In this document: positions 16,826 through 25,566 of the stretch, piece by piece
Layout: every line of letters starts with the position of its first letter
Numbering within the stretch: position 1 is the stretch's first letter
Source of the DNA: Chitinophagaceae bacterium
GTDB lineage: Bacteria; Bacteroidota; Bacteroidia; Chitinophagales; Chitinophagaceae
DNA length: 54,778 bases
Direction of reading: 5' to 3'
NCBI GenBank assembly: GCA_947454715.1
Contig: CANGMZ010000005.1
Span: forward strand, 1 to 54,778
Notes under the pieces: model-generated
Told to the model about the DNA's origin: nothing
The model's input: the letters and a program-made list of their open reading frames with translations, nothing else
The model's database searches: none
Program-made: the position numbers and the translations under genes

Positions 16826-17977
16826 ATGAATAATGCGCAAGCTAGTACTAAGGATCGATTCCATTTTTTAGATGGGTTGAGAGCTATTGCATCAATTTTA
16901 GTATTAATTCATCATTCACTAAGTTCTGGAATAACAAAATATTTACATTCAATAAATTTTTCTAGGCTAGGTGATTTTATTTATTTTTTCACACAATCAG
17001 GTGTAGCCTTGTTCTTTGTTTTAAGCGGTGTAGTTCTTTTACGCCCATACATGAGAAATCAAAGAGAATTTAAAGCATTAGAATACTTCTATCGTAGAAT
17101 AAAAAGAATATACCCTCCTTATTTTGTTGCATTAATATTTGGCTACTTAGTAATTGTATTAATTAAATCTGGTCCCCATACGTATTATTCTGATATCTGG
17201 AAATGGAGTGATACAAGTTTGATAGCCTTTCTGAAGCAATCTATTATTGTAAATTTCAACTCGCAATATTATAATCTGGCATGGTGGAGTTTACAAATTG
17301 AAGTAGTTTTTTATATTTTAGTACCTGCTTTTGTATTTGTATTTAGCTTTAATAAAAATTACAATATCGCTAGAATATCTCTGGTGCTGCTAACAACAAT
17401 GATTGTTTCCTACTCACTACAATTGTTCTTAAGCAACAACTACCCTCAGTTTTACTCAAATAATAGTGTTTCACTTAATGTTTATCGTTTTATTGATTAT
17501 CCAATTTGTTTTATACTAGGCATTTATCTGGCAAAATTTGATTTTGACAATTATGTCGGTAGTGCCTTCAGCATTTTGGGACTGATATTAATTTTTGGAT
17601 CAAAAACTTATGTACCACTTATTAATTCGGGATACGGTTTTTTATATGCTGGTATAATTATTTTTGCATTTAAGTCAGTTAAAATAAGATCATTTCTTGA
17701 TACACCAATAATGATATGGTTAGGAGAACGGTCCTATTCTCTATTTCTAATACATTTTTCTGTATTTTATTTAGTTGACTATTGCTGCTCTTTGTTTATC
17801 CCGGACAGAAACATATATTATGGCTTTTTTACGCGATCTATTGGTATTGTTTTGGCTTTCTTTTGTGCCATATTACTGTTCAATTTTATAGAAAGAAAAC
17901 AGGCTCGAGGTCTTATAACAGATAAAATATTTTGGCCTTGGAACATCAAAAAGCTAAACAATCATATTAAAGAATGA
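16826..17977 (+). CDS. Acyltransferase 3 family membrane protein
   Basis: A second OafA/YrhL-type membrane acyltransferase, 383 residues. The N-terminus FHFLDGLRAIASILVLIHHSLSSG carries the family motif (Arg of GLRAIA and the downstream His-His), followed by FTQSGVALFFVLSGVVLLRPYMR, YFYRRIKRIYPPYFVAL and WWSLQIEVVFYIL, all hallmark positions of the OafA/NodX group, and about ten membrane helices. It probably O-acylates a surface glycan precursor at the membrane. It is preceded by a strong consensus promoter and followed after 52 bases by a GT-C-like membrane protein on the same strand. It is only distantly similar to the acyltransferase at 14487, so the two are not a recent duplication. Confidence 0.93.
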   Translation: MNNAQASTKDRFHFLDGLRAIASILVLIHHSLSSGITKYLHSINFSRLGDFIYFFTQSGVALFFVLSGVVLLRPYMRNQREFKALEYFYRRIKRIYPPYFVALIFGYLVIVLIKSGPHTYYSDIWKWSDTSLIAFLKQSIIVNFNSQYYNLAWWSLQIEVVFYILVPAFVFVFSFNKNYNIARISLVLLTTMIVSYSLQLFLSNNYPQFYSNNSVSLNVYRFIDYPICFILGIYLAKFDFDNYVGSAFSILGLILIFGSKTYVPLINSGYGFLYAGIIIFAFKSVKIRSFLDTPIMIWLGERSYSLFLIHFSVFYLVDYCCSLFIPDRNIYYGFFTRSIGIVLAFFCAILLFNFIERKQARGLITDKIFWPWNIKKLNNHIKE

Positions 17978-18029
17978 TTGCCATATCAACATTAAGGTAA
18001 AACAGATTAATACGCTCAATTTCTCGCTC

Positions 18030-19682
18030 ATGCTTTTAAAAAAAGAAAATAGTAACCTATTCAACAAAGTTAGCATTAGCGCAATCATACTCATTTCAAT
18101 ATTATATTTTTCAATAATTATTTATAAACGCCCATGGGTTGATTGTGATTTATTGGAAGGTATATTCTCATTAAATAATTATATTAACGGCTTAGGTTTT
18201 AATCAGAGTATTACAATCGATAGTCAAAATAAGATTACAAGTGGATTACTTTCATATTGGGCACCAGGGCAATATGTATACCCTTATCTTGTTTCCAAAT
18301 TACTGCATATTAACATAGCTAACGCTATGATTATAACAAACATTCTTTTCCTTATTTCAGGATTTTGGTGCTATTATTTATTACTAAAGCATTTTAAATT
18401 TTGCGATAAAATTATACTTGCCAGTATATTTATTTTAGTGGCACAACGCTTTTTTAGTGGCTTATTATTGAAAATGTATGCCGTTGATATGTATTTAATG
18501 GTTTTTTCAACTATGAGTATTCTACTTTTTGAAAAGTATTTCAACTCTTCAAAAAATACACAAAGAGCATTTTACTTATTATTGATATTACTTGTATCAC
18601 TTGGGGGATTATTTACCAAAAACAGCTACCTCCTTTTCATCGTTTTTAGCTCAATTGGATATTTTTCATTCTACATGATTAAATATTTAAAACAACGCTC
18701 AGCTACAGTAGATAAGGTAATCAGGTCAGCATTTCCAGGCGCTATGGGATTGATTGCTTGTTTACTTTTTTATTTTTTTTACTATTCTCAAGGAAGAATA
18801 CCATTCGATAAAAGATATTCACCTGTTTCTAATGAGTTTACACTCCTTAAAATAGCGAATGTTATTATCAAGCCAATAACCGAAACACTTGGATCATCTT
18901 TTACTTTCGACGCATTATTACTACGCATACCTTCCCCTACACATAGTTACTTTGCTTTTACCTCAGATTTTACTTGGCAGGGAATTATAGGAAGTATATT
19001 AATAATTGTGCCCCTTGTCCATATTATTTACAGGTACTTCAAAGCTGGTAGCAATAAAATATTCTCTCATTTAACAATTACATTAATTCTAGGCTATACA
19101 GCATTTTTCGCAATTAGCATTATTAAACAAACGGATGTATATGCAGAAGATAGACTTTTCTTACCAATGATACTTTTTGTTCTACCAATTTATTTAAGTG
19201 CGCTGCTAGAGAAGCATTATACCAAATACATTATTATTGGATATACAATTGTGTCGCTGATATTCTCAACATTTGCAATCGCAAACACATGGAAATATTA
19301 CAACAAAAGCTCCGTAATACACAGAAATGATATTATTAGTGGATTCATGATACACTCAGAAACAGATGACTTTAGTGAACTAAAACAAATAGGAGAAATA
19401 CTAAATACAAAATATTCTAAAAACAACATTCTTATTGCAAAATCAAAAGAACAATTCTTATTGACACAAACAAACCTTCTTGCCATACCAAAAGCAATGA
19501 AATCCAGTAATGATATTGATTCATTATTAACTCTAAACTCAGTATTCTTTAATAAAAAGAATATTTCAATGGTTTCTATTATTACAAATTCAACTACACC
19601 TCTAGAAAAGACAAAAAGTGAACTTATTGAAGAGGTAAAGTTTAAAAAATATAACTTATACGTTTTCAGAGTACGTAAATAA
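18030..19682 (+). CDS. Polytopic membrane protein, GT-C-like
   Basis: A 550-residue protein with about 10-12 hydrophobic segments and a soluble C-terminal part of about 130 residues. The first loop contains RPWVDCDLLEGIFSLNNYI, with acidic residues where GT-C glycosyltransferases keep their catalytic motif; SYWAPGQYVYPYLVSKLL a little later also fits. I do not recognise a named family and would call it a putative membrane glycosyltransferase or polymerase of surface glycan synthesis. It is 52 bases downstream of the acyltransferase on the same strand and likely co-transcribed. The region is very AT-rich. A strong hairpin follows at 19714-19752. Confidence 0.6.
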   Translation: MLLKKENSNLFNKVSISAIILISILYFSIIIYKRPWVDCDLLEGIFSLNNYINGLGFNQSITIDSQNKITSGLLSYWAPGQYVYPYLVSKLLHINIANAMIITNILFLISGFWCYYLLLKHFKFCDKIILASIFILVAQRFFSGLLLKMYAVDMYLMVFSTMSILLFEKYFNSSKNTQRAFYLLLILLVSLGGLFTKNSYLLFIVFSSIGYFSFYMIKYLKQRSATVDKVIRSAFPGAMGLIACLLFYFFYYSQGRIPFDKRYSPVSNEFTLLKIANVIIKPITETLGSSFTFDALLLRIPSPTHSYFAFTSDFTWQGIIGSILIIVPLVHIIYRYFKAGSNKIFSHLTITLILGYTAFFAISIIKQTDVYAEDRLFLPMILFVLPIYLSALLEKHYTKYIIIGYTIVSLIFSTFAIANTWKYYNKSSVIHRNDIISGFMIHSETDDFSELKQIGEILNTKYSKNNILIAKSKEQFLLTQTNLLAIPKAMKSSNDIDSLLTLNSVFFNKKNISMVSIITNSTTPLEKTKSELIEEVKFKKYNLYVFRVRK

Positions 19683-19713
19683 TGTTACATGTGTTTTGGC
19701 AAGTGCTCAATAA

Positions 19714-19752
19714 AACAACCCATCAGTGTTTGTCAGACTCTGATGGGTTGTT
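19714..19752. terminator. Terminator-like hairpin after GT-C-like gene
   Basis: AACAACCCATCAG (19714-19726) pairs perfectly with CTGATGGGTTGTT (19740-19752), a 13-bp stem with a 13-base loop. No long T-run follows on the plus strand, so termination there is plausible but not classical. Confidence 0.55.
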
Positions 19753-19880
19753 CTATCATTAACAACCCATTTAAGAATTCTACTATTATTAGGGATTTTG
19801 GTATTGCGTAATAAAGACACCTTTACATTCTAGATTAGAAATAGGTATTTATTACACAATAGACATACCCCTAAAACAAG

Positions 19881-20120
19881 ATGATAGAACGCAAAGTGCT
19901 CGTAAAGACAACTGAAATAGAAATAGTAGAGTTTCATTACTTATTGGATAAAAAGAAAACACAGGAAGTCATTTATCTGACGCCAATATCCTCAGCTCTT
20001 GATCAGGCTGTTGACCTTTATGCAGGGAATAGATTATATAGTCATTATAGTGGTTGCGAAGACAACAAATCAAAATTTTTCAAAAGATTGATTGTTATCG
20101 ATAAGAACGGTCTTAATTAA
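19881..20120 (+). CDS. Small hypothetical protein (79 aa)
   Basis: I do not recognise this 79-residue protein. It is soluble, of mixed charge, with no signal peptide and no membrane segment; its only cysteine is in HYSGCEDNKSK. The predicted pattern is strand (RKVLVKTTEIEIVEFHYLL), then helix (SSALDQAVDLYA). It starts with ATG and ends 33 bases before the ATP-grasp gene on the same strand, suggesting co-expression. It lacks the repeated core expected of a precursor peptide for an ATP-grasp-modified peptide, so a small partner protein is likelier. Coding is likely but function is open. Confidence 0.55.
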   Translation: MIERKVLVKTTEIEIVEFHYLLDKKKTQEVIYLTPISSALDQAVDLYAGNRLYSHYSGCEDNKSKFFKRLIVIDKNGLN

Positions 20121-20153
20121 TATATTCTATAACCGATAGTCAAGAAATTCACT

Positions 20154-21308
20154 ATGTATAAAGTATTGCTAATATCATCAAAAAACTGGGACTCATTAAA
20201 AGAGATTCCCGTAGTGTTAAAAAATGCAGGTTGCGGGGTCGATATTTATGCGGCCAAAGGCTCTTGGGTATTAGCAAATCGGTTCCATGACAAATGGATT
20301 GAAGCAAGTACTGATGAAAATAAATTCACTGATGAGCTTCTAGCCTTTTTAGAAAGGCATGCACACGAATATAATTGGATCATACCGGGTGATGATATTA
20401 TCATCAGACAACTGAATGACCGCATCACTTCAGATGAGTTGTTCAAAAAAGTAATGCCTGTCACAAAAATAGAAAACAGAGCGTTATTGGGCTCAAAAGC
20501 AGGTCTATCTGCTCTTTGTAAACAATACAATATAAAGACACCAAAGTATTTAATATATGACGAATCTCAAACAGTTGACAGTATAGCTGACTATATGGGA
20601 TTCCCAATTATGGTAAAAGAAGATGAAAGTGAAGGTGGTTATGGGGTTTTCAGATGCGATAACATTAACGAACTTAAAGAAATCTTCAACAAAATAAAGA
20701 ACAGAAACAATCTTGTTTTTCAACAGCTCATTGAGGGTGAAGACATTAATACTGAAGCTCTTTATAAAGACAATAAACTCATGGTTTATAATCATTCACT
20801 GAGAATGAAAACTATAGGCACATTTGGGATTTCCACTAAGAGAGTATTTTACCAGAATGAAGCACTCGACGAAATACTGATAAATATCGGGGATAAACTT
20901 GCGCTTAACGGATTCGGCAATATTGTATTTATTCAAGACAACAAAACAAAGGAATACTATCTTATTGAAATAGACATGAGACCTAACTCATGGATGTATT
21001 ACGGGAAATTTACCGGCAACGATTTCACATTAGCTATCAAAAATATAATCAATAATAACTTAATTCTTCTAAAGCCAAGTAAAAAACTAAGTAACAGAAA
21101 AAGGGTAATCAGTATTTACAAAAAAGATATATACCGTTGTATAACCACTAAGGATATTGGCGGATTATTTTATTGGCTAATCAATAGGGATGATTGCTGG
21201 AGCTACATTCCTGTATATGACCGAAAACTGTTTAAGGCAGTAAACAAACACCTATTCAACACGATAAAGGAATATATTCATGCAAAAACAAAAAAGGCAG
21301 TAGCATAG
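20154..21308 (+). CDS. ATP-grasp domain protein
   Basis: A 384-residue soluble enzyme with the ATP-grasp fold of the carbamoyl-phosphate synthase large-subunit/PylC type. An N-terminal Rossmann-like pre-ATP domain (residues 1 to about 110, VLLISSKNWDSLKEIPVVLKNAG) is followed by the ATP-grasp core: MGFPIMVKEDESEGGYGVFRC (lysine and glycine-rich loop, about 147-167), FQQLIEGEDINTEAL (about 187-201) and YLIEIDMRPNSW, the magnesium-binding E-x-D-x-R-x-N element near residue 270-280. Such enzymes ligate a carboxylate to an amine or thiol with ATP. In glycan loci this subclass is often found with glycosyltransferases; the substrate here is unknown. A 79-residue protein precedes it by 33 bases. Confidence 0.85.
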   Translation: MYKVLLISSKNWDSLKEIPVVLKNAGCGVDIYAAKGSWVLANRFHDKWIEASTDENKFTDELLAFLERHAHEYNWIIPGDDIIIRQLNDRITSDELFKKVMPVTKIENRALLGSKAGLSALCKQYNIKTPKYLIYDESQTVDSIADYMGFPIMVKEDESEGGYGVFRCDNINELKEIFNKIKNRNNLVFQQLIEGEDINTEALYKDNKLMVYNHSLRMKTIGTFGISTKRVFYQNEALDEILINIGDKLALNGFGNIVFIQDNKTKEYYLIEIDMRPNSWMYYGKFTGNDFTLAIKNIINNNLILLKPSKKLSNRKRVISIYKKDIYRCITTKDIGGLFYWLINRDDCWSYIPVYDRKLFKAVNKHLFNTIKEYIHAKTKKAVA

Positions 21309-21316
21309 AGATAAGT

Positions 21317-22570
21317 TTAGTTATAGTAACTCCAGGCAAGCCCCTGAGAGACACTATTCAAAAAGTCTCCGGAGCGAAGTTTTCCATCACCAAATTTTGT
21401 AATCATAAGATTCTTTAAAGCCCTCACTTGTGCTGAACCACCGGTAATAAATACGGTATCAATTTCTGCTGCTGTAATTTCGTTTCTGACAAGAAAAGAA
21501 TCTAAATAGTTACCAATTTTATTAATGCTACCGCCAATAATATGATTATATCCATCAATCGTAACGTCTGTAGCTATATCAATACCTTCATTTGTAAATT
21601 GAAACAGACTATCATCAGTACCAGATAATTCAATCTTAGTTTTTTCAATAGAGCGGAACAATGAATAGCCTAAGTTCTTTTCAATCAACACTTTTAAATT
21701 CAATAGTTTCTCATTCTGGCGAGTATATGTATAGAACCTGTCAATTTCTCGTACCAATTTATGAACATTAAAGAAGTTCATTTTTTCCCATGATGTAATG
21801 CTGTCAAAAAGCATTCCGGGTACTTCCAGCATCTTACCCGGGCTTGACTCATAGAGTACATTTTTACCAAAATATGGTGTCAACTCACTAGACATAAAGG
21901 AAGAATCAAAACTATCCCCACCAATGTATATACCACCCTGTGCAACAATGTCTTTTGTTCGGTCAGGCGTTTTATACTTCTCCGGGCCAAGCTTCATTAC
22001 TGTAAAATCAGAAGTACCACCGCCGATATCTGCAACTAAAACTGTCTCATCTTTCAATAATGTTCGTTCATAAGCATAAGCTGCGGCAATAGGCTCCATT
22101 TGAAAAGTAATATCAATAAAACCCGCATTGATAGCTGCTTTTCGAAGTCTATCTTGAGCCAACTGATCTTTTATAGGGTCTTCGTCAAAGACTACAGGTC
22201 TACCCAAAATAATTTCAGAGATCTCTTCATTGAGAAAATTGTCTGCTTTTCCTTTCAGATATTTTAAGATTAGGGTAACAAGATCTGCCGCCGTATATTT
22301 TTGGTTATACACTCTGGTGTCAATAAAACTTGTTCTTGGCAAAACACGCTTTACAGACTTCATGAAACGCCCAGTCATTCCATTACTCAGATACGCATCA
22401 ATAGCTGGCTGCCCTACAAAAGTGGAAACCTTGTTGCTATTTTGCGCCTGAATAAAAAAGAGGATTGAGGCCTCATTGAATGTTTTAACAATCTTATTTT
22501 CGTGCGTATCAAGTATTGACAAAGCAGAGTTGGTTGTACCAAAGTCAATACCGTAAATGTATTTTTTCAA
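21317..22570 (-). CDS. Hsp70-family protein (YegD-like)
   Basis: A 417-residue actin/Hsp70-fold ATPase lacking the usual C-terminal substrate-binding domain and lid. Phosphate loop 1 is IYGIDFGTTNSALSI (residues 4-18); connect/phosphate 2 is LVADIGGGTSDFTVMKL (about 188-204), and the adenosine motif is VFITGGSAQVRALKNLM (about 374-390). MEPIAAAYAYE corresponds to the proline switch EPxAAA. The length and lack of a binding domain resemble the YegD group of DnaK paralogues rather than DnaK itself. No DnaJ or GrpE gene is nearby, so its clients and partners are unknown. It stands alone, convergent with the ATP-grasp gene, its stop only 8 bases from that gene's end, and divergent from the flavin reductase gene. 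Confidence 0.9.
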   Translation of the reverse strand: MKKYIYGIDFGTTNSALSILDTHENKIVKTFNEASILFFIQAQNSNKVSTFVGQPAIDAYLSNGMTGRFMKSVKRVLPRTSFIDTRVYNQKYTAADLVTLILKYLKGKADNFLNEEISEIILGRPVVFDEDPIKDQLAQDRLRKAAINAGFIDITFQMEPIAAAYAYERTLLKDETVLVADIGGGTSDFTVMKLGPEKYKTPDRTKDIVAQGGIYIGGDSFDSSFMSSELTPYFGKNVLYESSPGKMLEVPGMLFDSITSWEKMNFFNVHKLVREIDRFYTYTRQNEKLLNLKVLIEKNLGYSLFRSIEKTKIELSGTDDSLFQFTNEGIDIATDVTIDGYNHIIGGSINKIGNYLDSFLVRNEITAAEIDTVFITGGSAQVRALKNLMITKFGDGKLRSGDFLNSVSQGLAWSYYN

Positions 22571-22791
22571 GGTTGTTGTTGTTATACTATTGCAAGCAGT
22601 TAAGAAGATATCGGTATAGTTGCAATACCGAAGAACCTACAAAGATCGATTGTTTGAAAGGAAGAACCACAACAAATTGCACATATAATACAAGCTAAAG
22701 TGTACTTACTATAGCTTTTATCAATAGCTGTGTGTGGAAAATAAACATATACATCGTTTGCCACCTTTCTAAAAGCCGCTAATTTAGCTAC
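22571..22791. other. Divergent intergenic region
   Basis: A 221-base spacer between the divergent Hsp70-like and flavin reductase-like genes. It holds a promoter for the right-hand gene at 22757-22787; I see no other gene in it. Confidence 0.5.
22757..22787 (+). promoter_or_regulatory. Promoter with almost no leader
   Basis: TTTG (22757-22760), 19-base spacer, TAATTTAG (22780-22787), one mismatch from TAnnTTTG. The ATG at 22792 is four bases after the -7 box, so the transcript would start at or next to the start codon. Confidence 0.55.
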
Positions 22792-23436
22792 ATGGCACTA
22801 TATAATACTGAAGCAATAAGCGGATGGGAAAGATTTTACAGAGCAAACTTCATCAACAGCCTAACAGGGTTTAAATCTTCAAGCCTGATAGGCACAGTAA
22901 ATGCTGAAGGGCAGCCTAATCTGGGAATATTCAGTAGTATTGTTCACATTGGTTCTGACCCGGCACTTATTGGCTACATTAACAGACCCATGAAGGCCGC
23001 GCCACATACTTTGGCCAATATTCGTGCTACAGGAATATATACGATCAACCATATTCAGCCTGAGATGATTGCGCAAGCTCATCAGACAAGCGCGAAATAT
23101 GCACCTGAGGTAAATGAATTTGAAGAAGTAGGTCTTACCCCTGAATTTATCGGAAATATAAAAGCACCATTCGTAAAAGAAAGTGTTGTTAAATATGCAC
23201 TTGAACTTCAGCAAATCATTCCAATAGAATTGAATGAAACATTTCTAGTGATTGGTAAAGTAATAGCGGTGCAACTCAATGAAAGTATAGTCTCAGAAGA
23301 TGGGTTTCTGCAATTAGAGAAGGCTAGCACAGTGTGTAGCAATGGAGTAGATAGCTACTATAACACACAATTTATAGCACGCTATGCATACGCTAAACCC
23401 GGTGTTGCGGTGAGTAAGATAACGAAAAGTGAATAA
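22792..23436 (+). CDS. Flavin reductase-like, FMN-binding split-barrel protein
   Basis: A 214-residue soluble protein of the flavin reductase (split barrel) family. The core FKSSSLIGTVNAEGQPNLGIFSSIVHIGSDPALIGYINRP is the characteristic strand pair that holds FMN, and HTLANIRATGIYTINHI is the conserved helix-strand behind it. Members reduce flavins with NAD(P)H or bind FMN as electron carriers; which substrate is used here cannot be seen. The length is normal for the family. The gene is monocistronic, divergent from the Hsp70-like gene, and its promoter suggests leaderless expression. The sensor kinase 113 bases downstream has its own spacer and may be independent. Confidence 0.88.
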   Translation: MALYNTEAISGWERFYRANFINSLTGFKSSSLIGTVNAEGQPNLGIFSSIVHIGSDPALIGYINRPMKAAPHTLANIRATGIYTINHIQPEMIAQAHQTSAKYAPEVNEFEEVGLTPEFIGNIKAPFVKESVVKYALELQQIIPIELNETFLVIGKVIAVQLNESIVSEDGFLQLEKASTVCSNGVDSYYNTQFIARYAYAKPGVAVSKITKSE

Positions 23437-23549
23437 TTCATAGAAGAATTTACTTTTACTTGTTTAATTATTTATTACTTATTAAAGAATACTTAAAAAG
23501 AAAAGCGACCTTTGGATAATACTTTACAGATAAAATACCCAATTAATTT

Positions 23550-24638
23550 ATGTTAAATATTAACGAATCTCTTTACCTTATCACAGGTGCTTTTGATCTA
23601 TTTCCTGATGCCATAATAGTTGTAGATGCCGAAGGCATTATCAGGAATTCGAACAAACAGATAGAAGCCGTAATGGGCTACACTGAAGATGAGATAAAAA
23701 ATCAACCTCTTAATATCCTATTACCAGAGCGTTTCCGGCACAACCATTACAATTTTGTAGCTTCTTTTTTTAATACCACCGGTATCAGGAAAATGGGGGA
23801 AGGTATTTCGTTGTACGGCAAGCACAAATCGGGAAAGGAAATCAATATTGACATTGCACTATCTATAATAGACACCGGAAAGAGCAAGTATGCACTGGCT
23901 GTAATCAGAGATATATCTGACAAGATAAAGCTAGCCCATCAGGTGAACCAAATTGAGAATATTAAGAATGAGTTGGAGCGCTTTGCATACGTGCTTACAC
24001 ATGATCTTAAAGCGCCACTTCACAAGGTAAGAGCACTTACTCAATTAATACATCTTGAATTATCCGAAAAGGAAAGTGAAGACATAAAAACCACTGTCAA
24101 CTATCTGAATGAAAGTGTGTTGGGTATGGAAAATCTGATACAAGGAGTGCTTGACTATTACAAAGCCAAACTCAACAAAAACGTTGTTGAAGAGATGGTT
24201 GATCTGAATCTCATATTCGACCAAACAATGAATATGATAGAAGTACCAAATACTTTTACTGTCAAAAAAATACAGTCGCTGCCTGTTATAAAAGGAAACC
24301 CAACAATGATGTTGCAGGTATTTATGAACCTGATATACAATGCAATATCACACAGCACAAAAGAAAACGGACTTCTTGAAATAGATTATTCTGTTGAGAA
24401 TAATCTATTTGAGTTCAGCTTTTCAGATAATGGCACACCAATACCCAATGAGAAGAAATCATCAATATTTGAGATTACCACACAGTTAGGGTTTTCGCAA
24501 AACAAAAATTCTCATGGACTTGGACTATCAATCGTAAAGCAGATAGTTGAGAACAACTCAAAAAATAAGATTTGGTGTGAGGACAGTCCCCTTGCTGGCT
24601 GTTGCTTTAAATTCACATGGCCAGTATTAACGCCCTAA
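23550..24638 (+). CDS. PAS-domain sensor histidine kinase
   Basis: A 362-residue kinase without membrane segments, so cytoplasmic. A single PAS domain at about 10-125 (DAIIVVDAEGIIRNSNKQIEAVMGYTEDEI; DIALSIIDTGKSKYALAVIRDIS) is followed by a coiled coil (LAHQVNQIENIKNELERF) and the dimerisation domain with the phosphoacceptor His151 in YVLTHDLKAPLHKV. The ATPase domain follows: LMNLIYNAISHSTKENG (N box), FSDNGTPIP (G1) and SHGLGLSIVKQIVE (G2). It resembles the phytochrome-like/bacteriophytochrome-type kinases of Bacteroidota. No receiver or response-regulator gene is adjacent, so its partner is unknown; an orphan HPt protein lies 10 kb away. Confidence 0.92.
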   Translation: MLNINESLYLITGAFDLFPDAIIVVDAEGIIRNSNKQIEAVMGYTEDEIKNQPLNILLPERFRHNHYNFVASFFNTTGIRKMGEGISLYGKHKSGKEINIDIALSIIDTGKSKYALAVIRDISDKIKLAHQVNQIENIKNELERFAYVLTHDLKAPLHKVRALTQLIHLELSEKESEDIKTTVNYLNESVLGMENLIQGVLDYYKAKLNKNVVEEMVDLNLIFDQTMNMIEVPNTFTVKKIQSLPVIKGNPTMMLQVFMNLIYNAISHSTKENGLLEIDYSVENNLFEFSFSDNGTPIPNEKKSSIFEITTQLGFSQNKNSHGLGLSIVKQIVENNSKNKIWCEDSPLAGCCFKFTWPVLTP

Positions 24639-24684
24639 TATAGAGCGTTAGCACTGACCATGTAAAGAAATATAGTATCAATTA

Positions 24685-25023
24685 TTAGTTTGTAATCGGG
24701 TCATCGATTTTCCCATCGATAACATGCCAATTCTGTACAGGCTTTACTACTTCTTTTGGTTTACGCATAGCAGCTTTTCTCTTTGCATTAATGTATCTTA
24801 TTGCAGCAGCAGTACTATCTTGTTTGTGCTTTTGTGCCTGCTCCTCGTGTACCTGAGCTATACCTTTGGTAATACCGGCAGCTGTGCCGTCGGCCGTTCC
24901 CTTCTTAACACCAGCTTCAAAACCATTGTCATATTCGGCCTTCTTAATGCCCGGCAATGATAAAAAGCCTATAACACCAGTAACCAGTATGCCTAATACA
25001 AGGCCAATGATCAATTTCTTCAT
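24685..25023 (-). CDS. Membrane-anchored small protein with Gly-rich segment
   Basis: About 112 residues from MKKLIIGLVLGILVTGVIGF (start 25023; five codons shorter than the longest frame, because this gives a proper hydrophobic N-terminus). One membrane anchor or uncleaved signal is followed by a Gly/Ala/Lys-rich segment (EAGVKKGTADGTAAGITKGIAQ) and a basic helix (INAKRKAAMRKPKEVVKPVQ). No family is recognised. It stands convergent with the histidine kinase, whose stop is 46 bases away. The Gly-x3-Gly pattern suggests helix packing or oligomerisation, which is only inference. Confidence 0.6.
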   Translation of the reverse strand: MKKLIIGLVLGILVTGVIGFLSLPGIKKAEYDNGFEAGVKKGTADGTAAGITKGIAQVHEEQAQKHKQDSTAAAIRYINAKRKAAMRKPKEVVKPVQNWHVIDGKIDDPITN

Positions 25024-25175
25024 AAGTATGAATTTCAATTTGTCGTTTAGAAGGAATGGTCAAAGAACCACCCTGTTTGTTCCTAAAATTACAACTATAT
25101 ATTACAATGGCAAGTGTAAAAATTATCTAAATCAATATTCTTCCGGAAAAGGAATACATGATCAATAAGACCTAA

Positions 25176-25559
25176 CTAATTTCGCTCCGGCTTAGCTGCT
25201 ACAATGTAGTCAACAATTTTTTTGCAGGTTACTGAGTCAATTGGCGCATGATATTTTACTACCATTTTTGTAACCTCAGCTTCCCAGGTCTTACGGGGAA
25301 AATCCGGCTGCATACTTATGTATTTGAGCGAGTGACACATGGAGCAATAAGATTGAAATTCTGAACGCCCCTCGTGTTCGGGAAATTGTAAATTCTCCAA
25401 ACCAATATTCATTTCTCTTACACTACCTTCTGTTTTGAATGAATGAACAGGTTTTGGTAGCATACTTTTAATCTCTTCTCTCTTTTCAGGTGGCTTGTTG
25501 CAACTATAAACCGCAATAAGCCCAACAAGAATCGTTATGATAAATATATTCTGACGCAT
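25176..25559 (-). CDS. Lipoprotein c-type cytochrome subunit of sulfite dehydrogenase
   Basis: A 127-residue lipoprotein: lipobox VYSC with Cys20, then one haem-c site CSMCH (Cys72, Cys75, His76). Candidate distal ligands are Met84 and Met98. It starts 7 bases after the end of the molybdenum sulfite-oxidase-like gene, so the two form an operon and probably an enzyme in which this cytochrome takes electrons from the molybdenum subunit, as in bacterial SorAB/SoxCD-type sulfite dehydrogenases. Both partners carry lipoboxes, so the complex should be membrane-tethered at the periplasmic face. Confidence 0.85.
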   Translation of the reverse strand: MRQNIFIITILVGLIAVYSCNKPPEKREEIKSMLPKPVHSFKTEGSVREMNIGLENLQFPEHEGRSEFQSYCSMCHSLKYISMQPDFPRKTWEAEVTKMVVKYHAPIDSVTCKKIVDYIVAAKPERN

Positions 25560-25566
25560 GTTCAGG

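Noticed and set aside
19881-21308. Ribosomal peptide (graspetide-type) cluster
   Set aside because: The 79-residue protein has no repeated Thr/Glu/Asp core, and the ATP-grasp enzyme looks like the carbamoyl-phosphate synthase/PylC type.
22516-22698. Plus-strand open frame of 60 codons in the Hsp70/flavin reductase gap
   Set aside because: It overlaps the 5' end of the Hsp70-like gene and has no supporting features.
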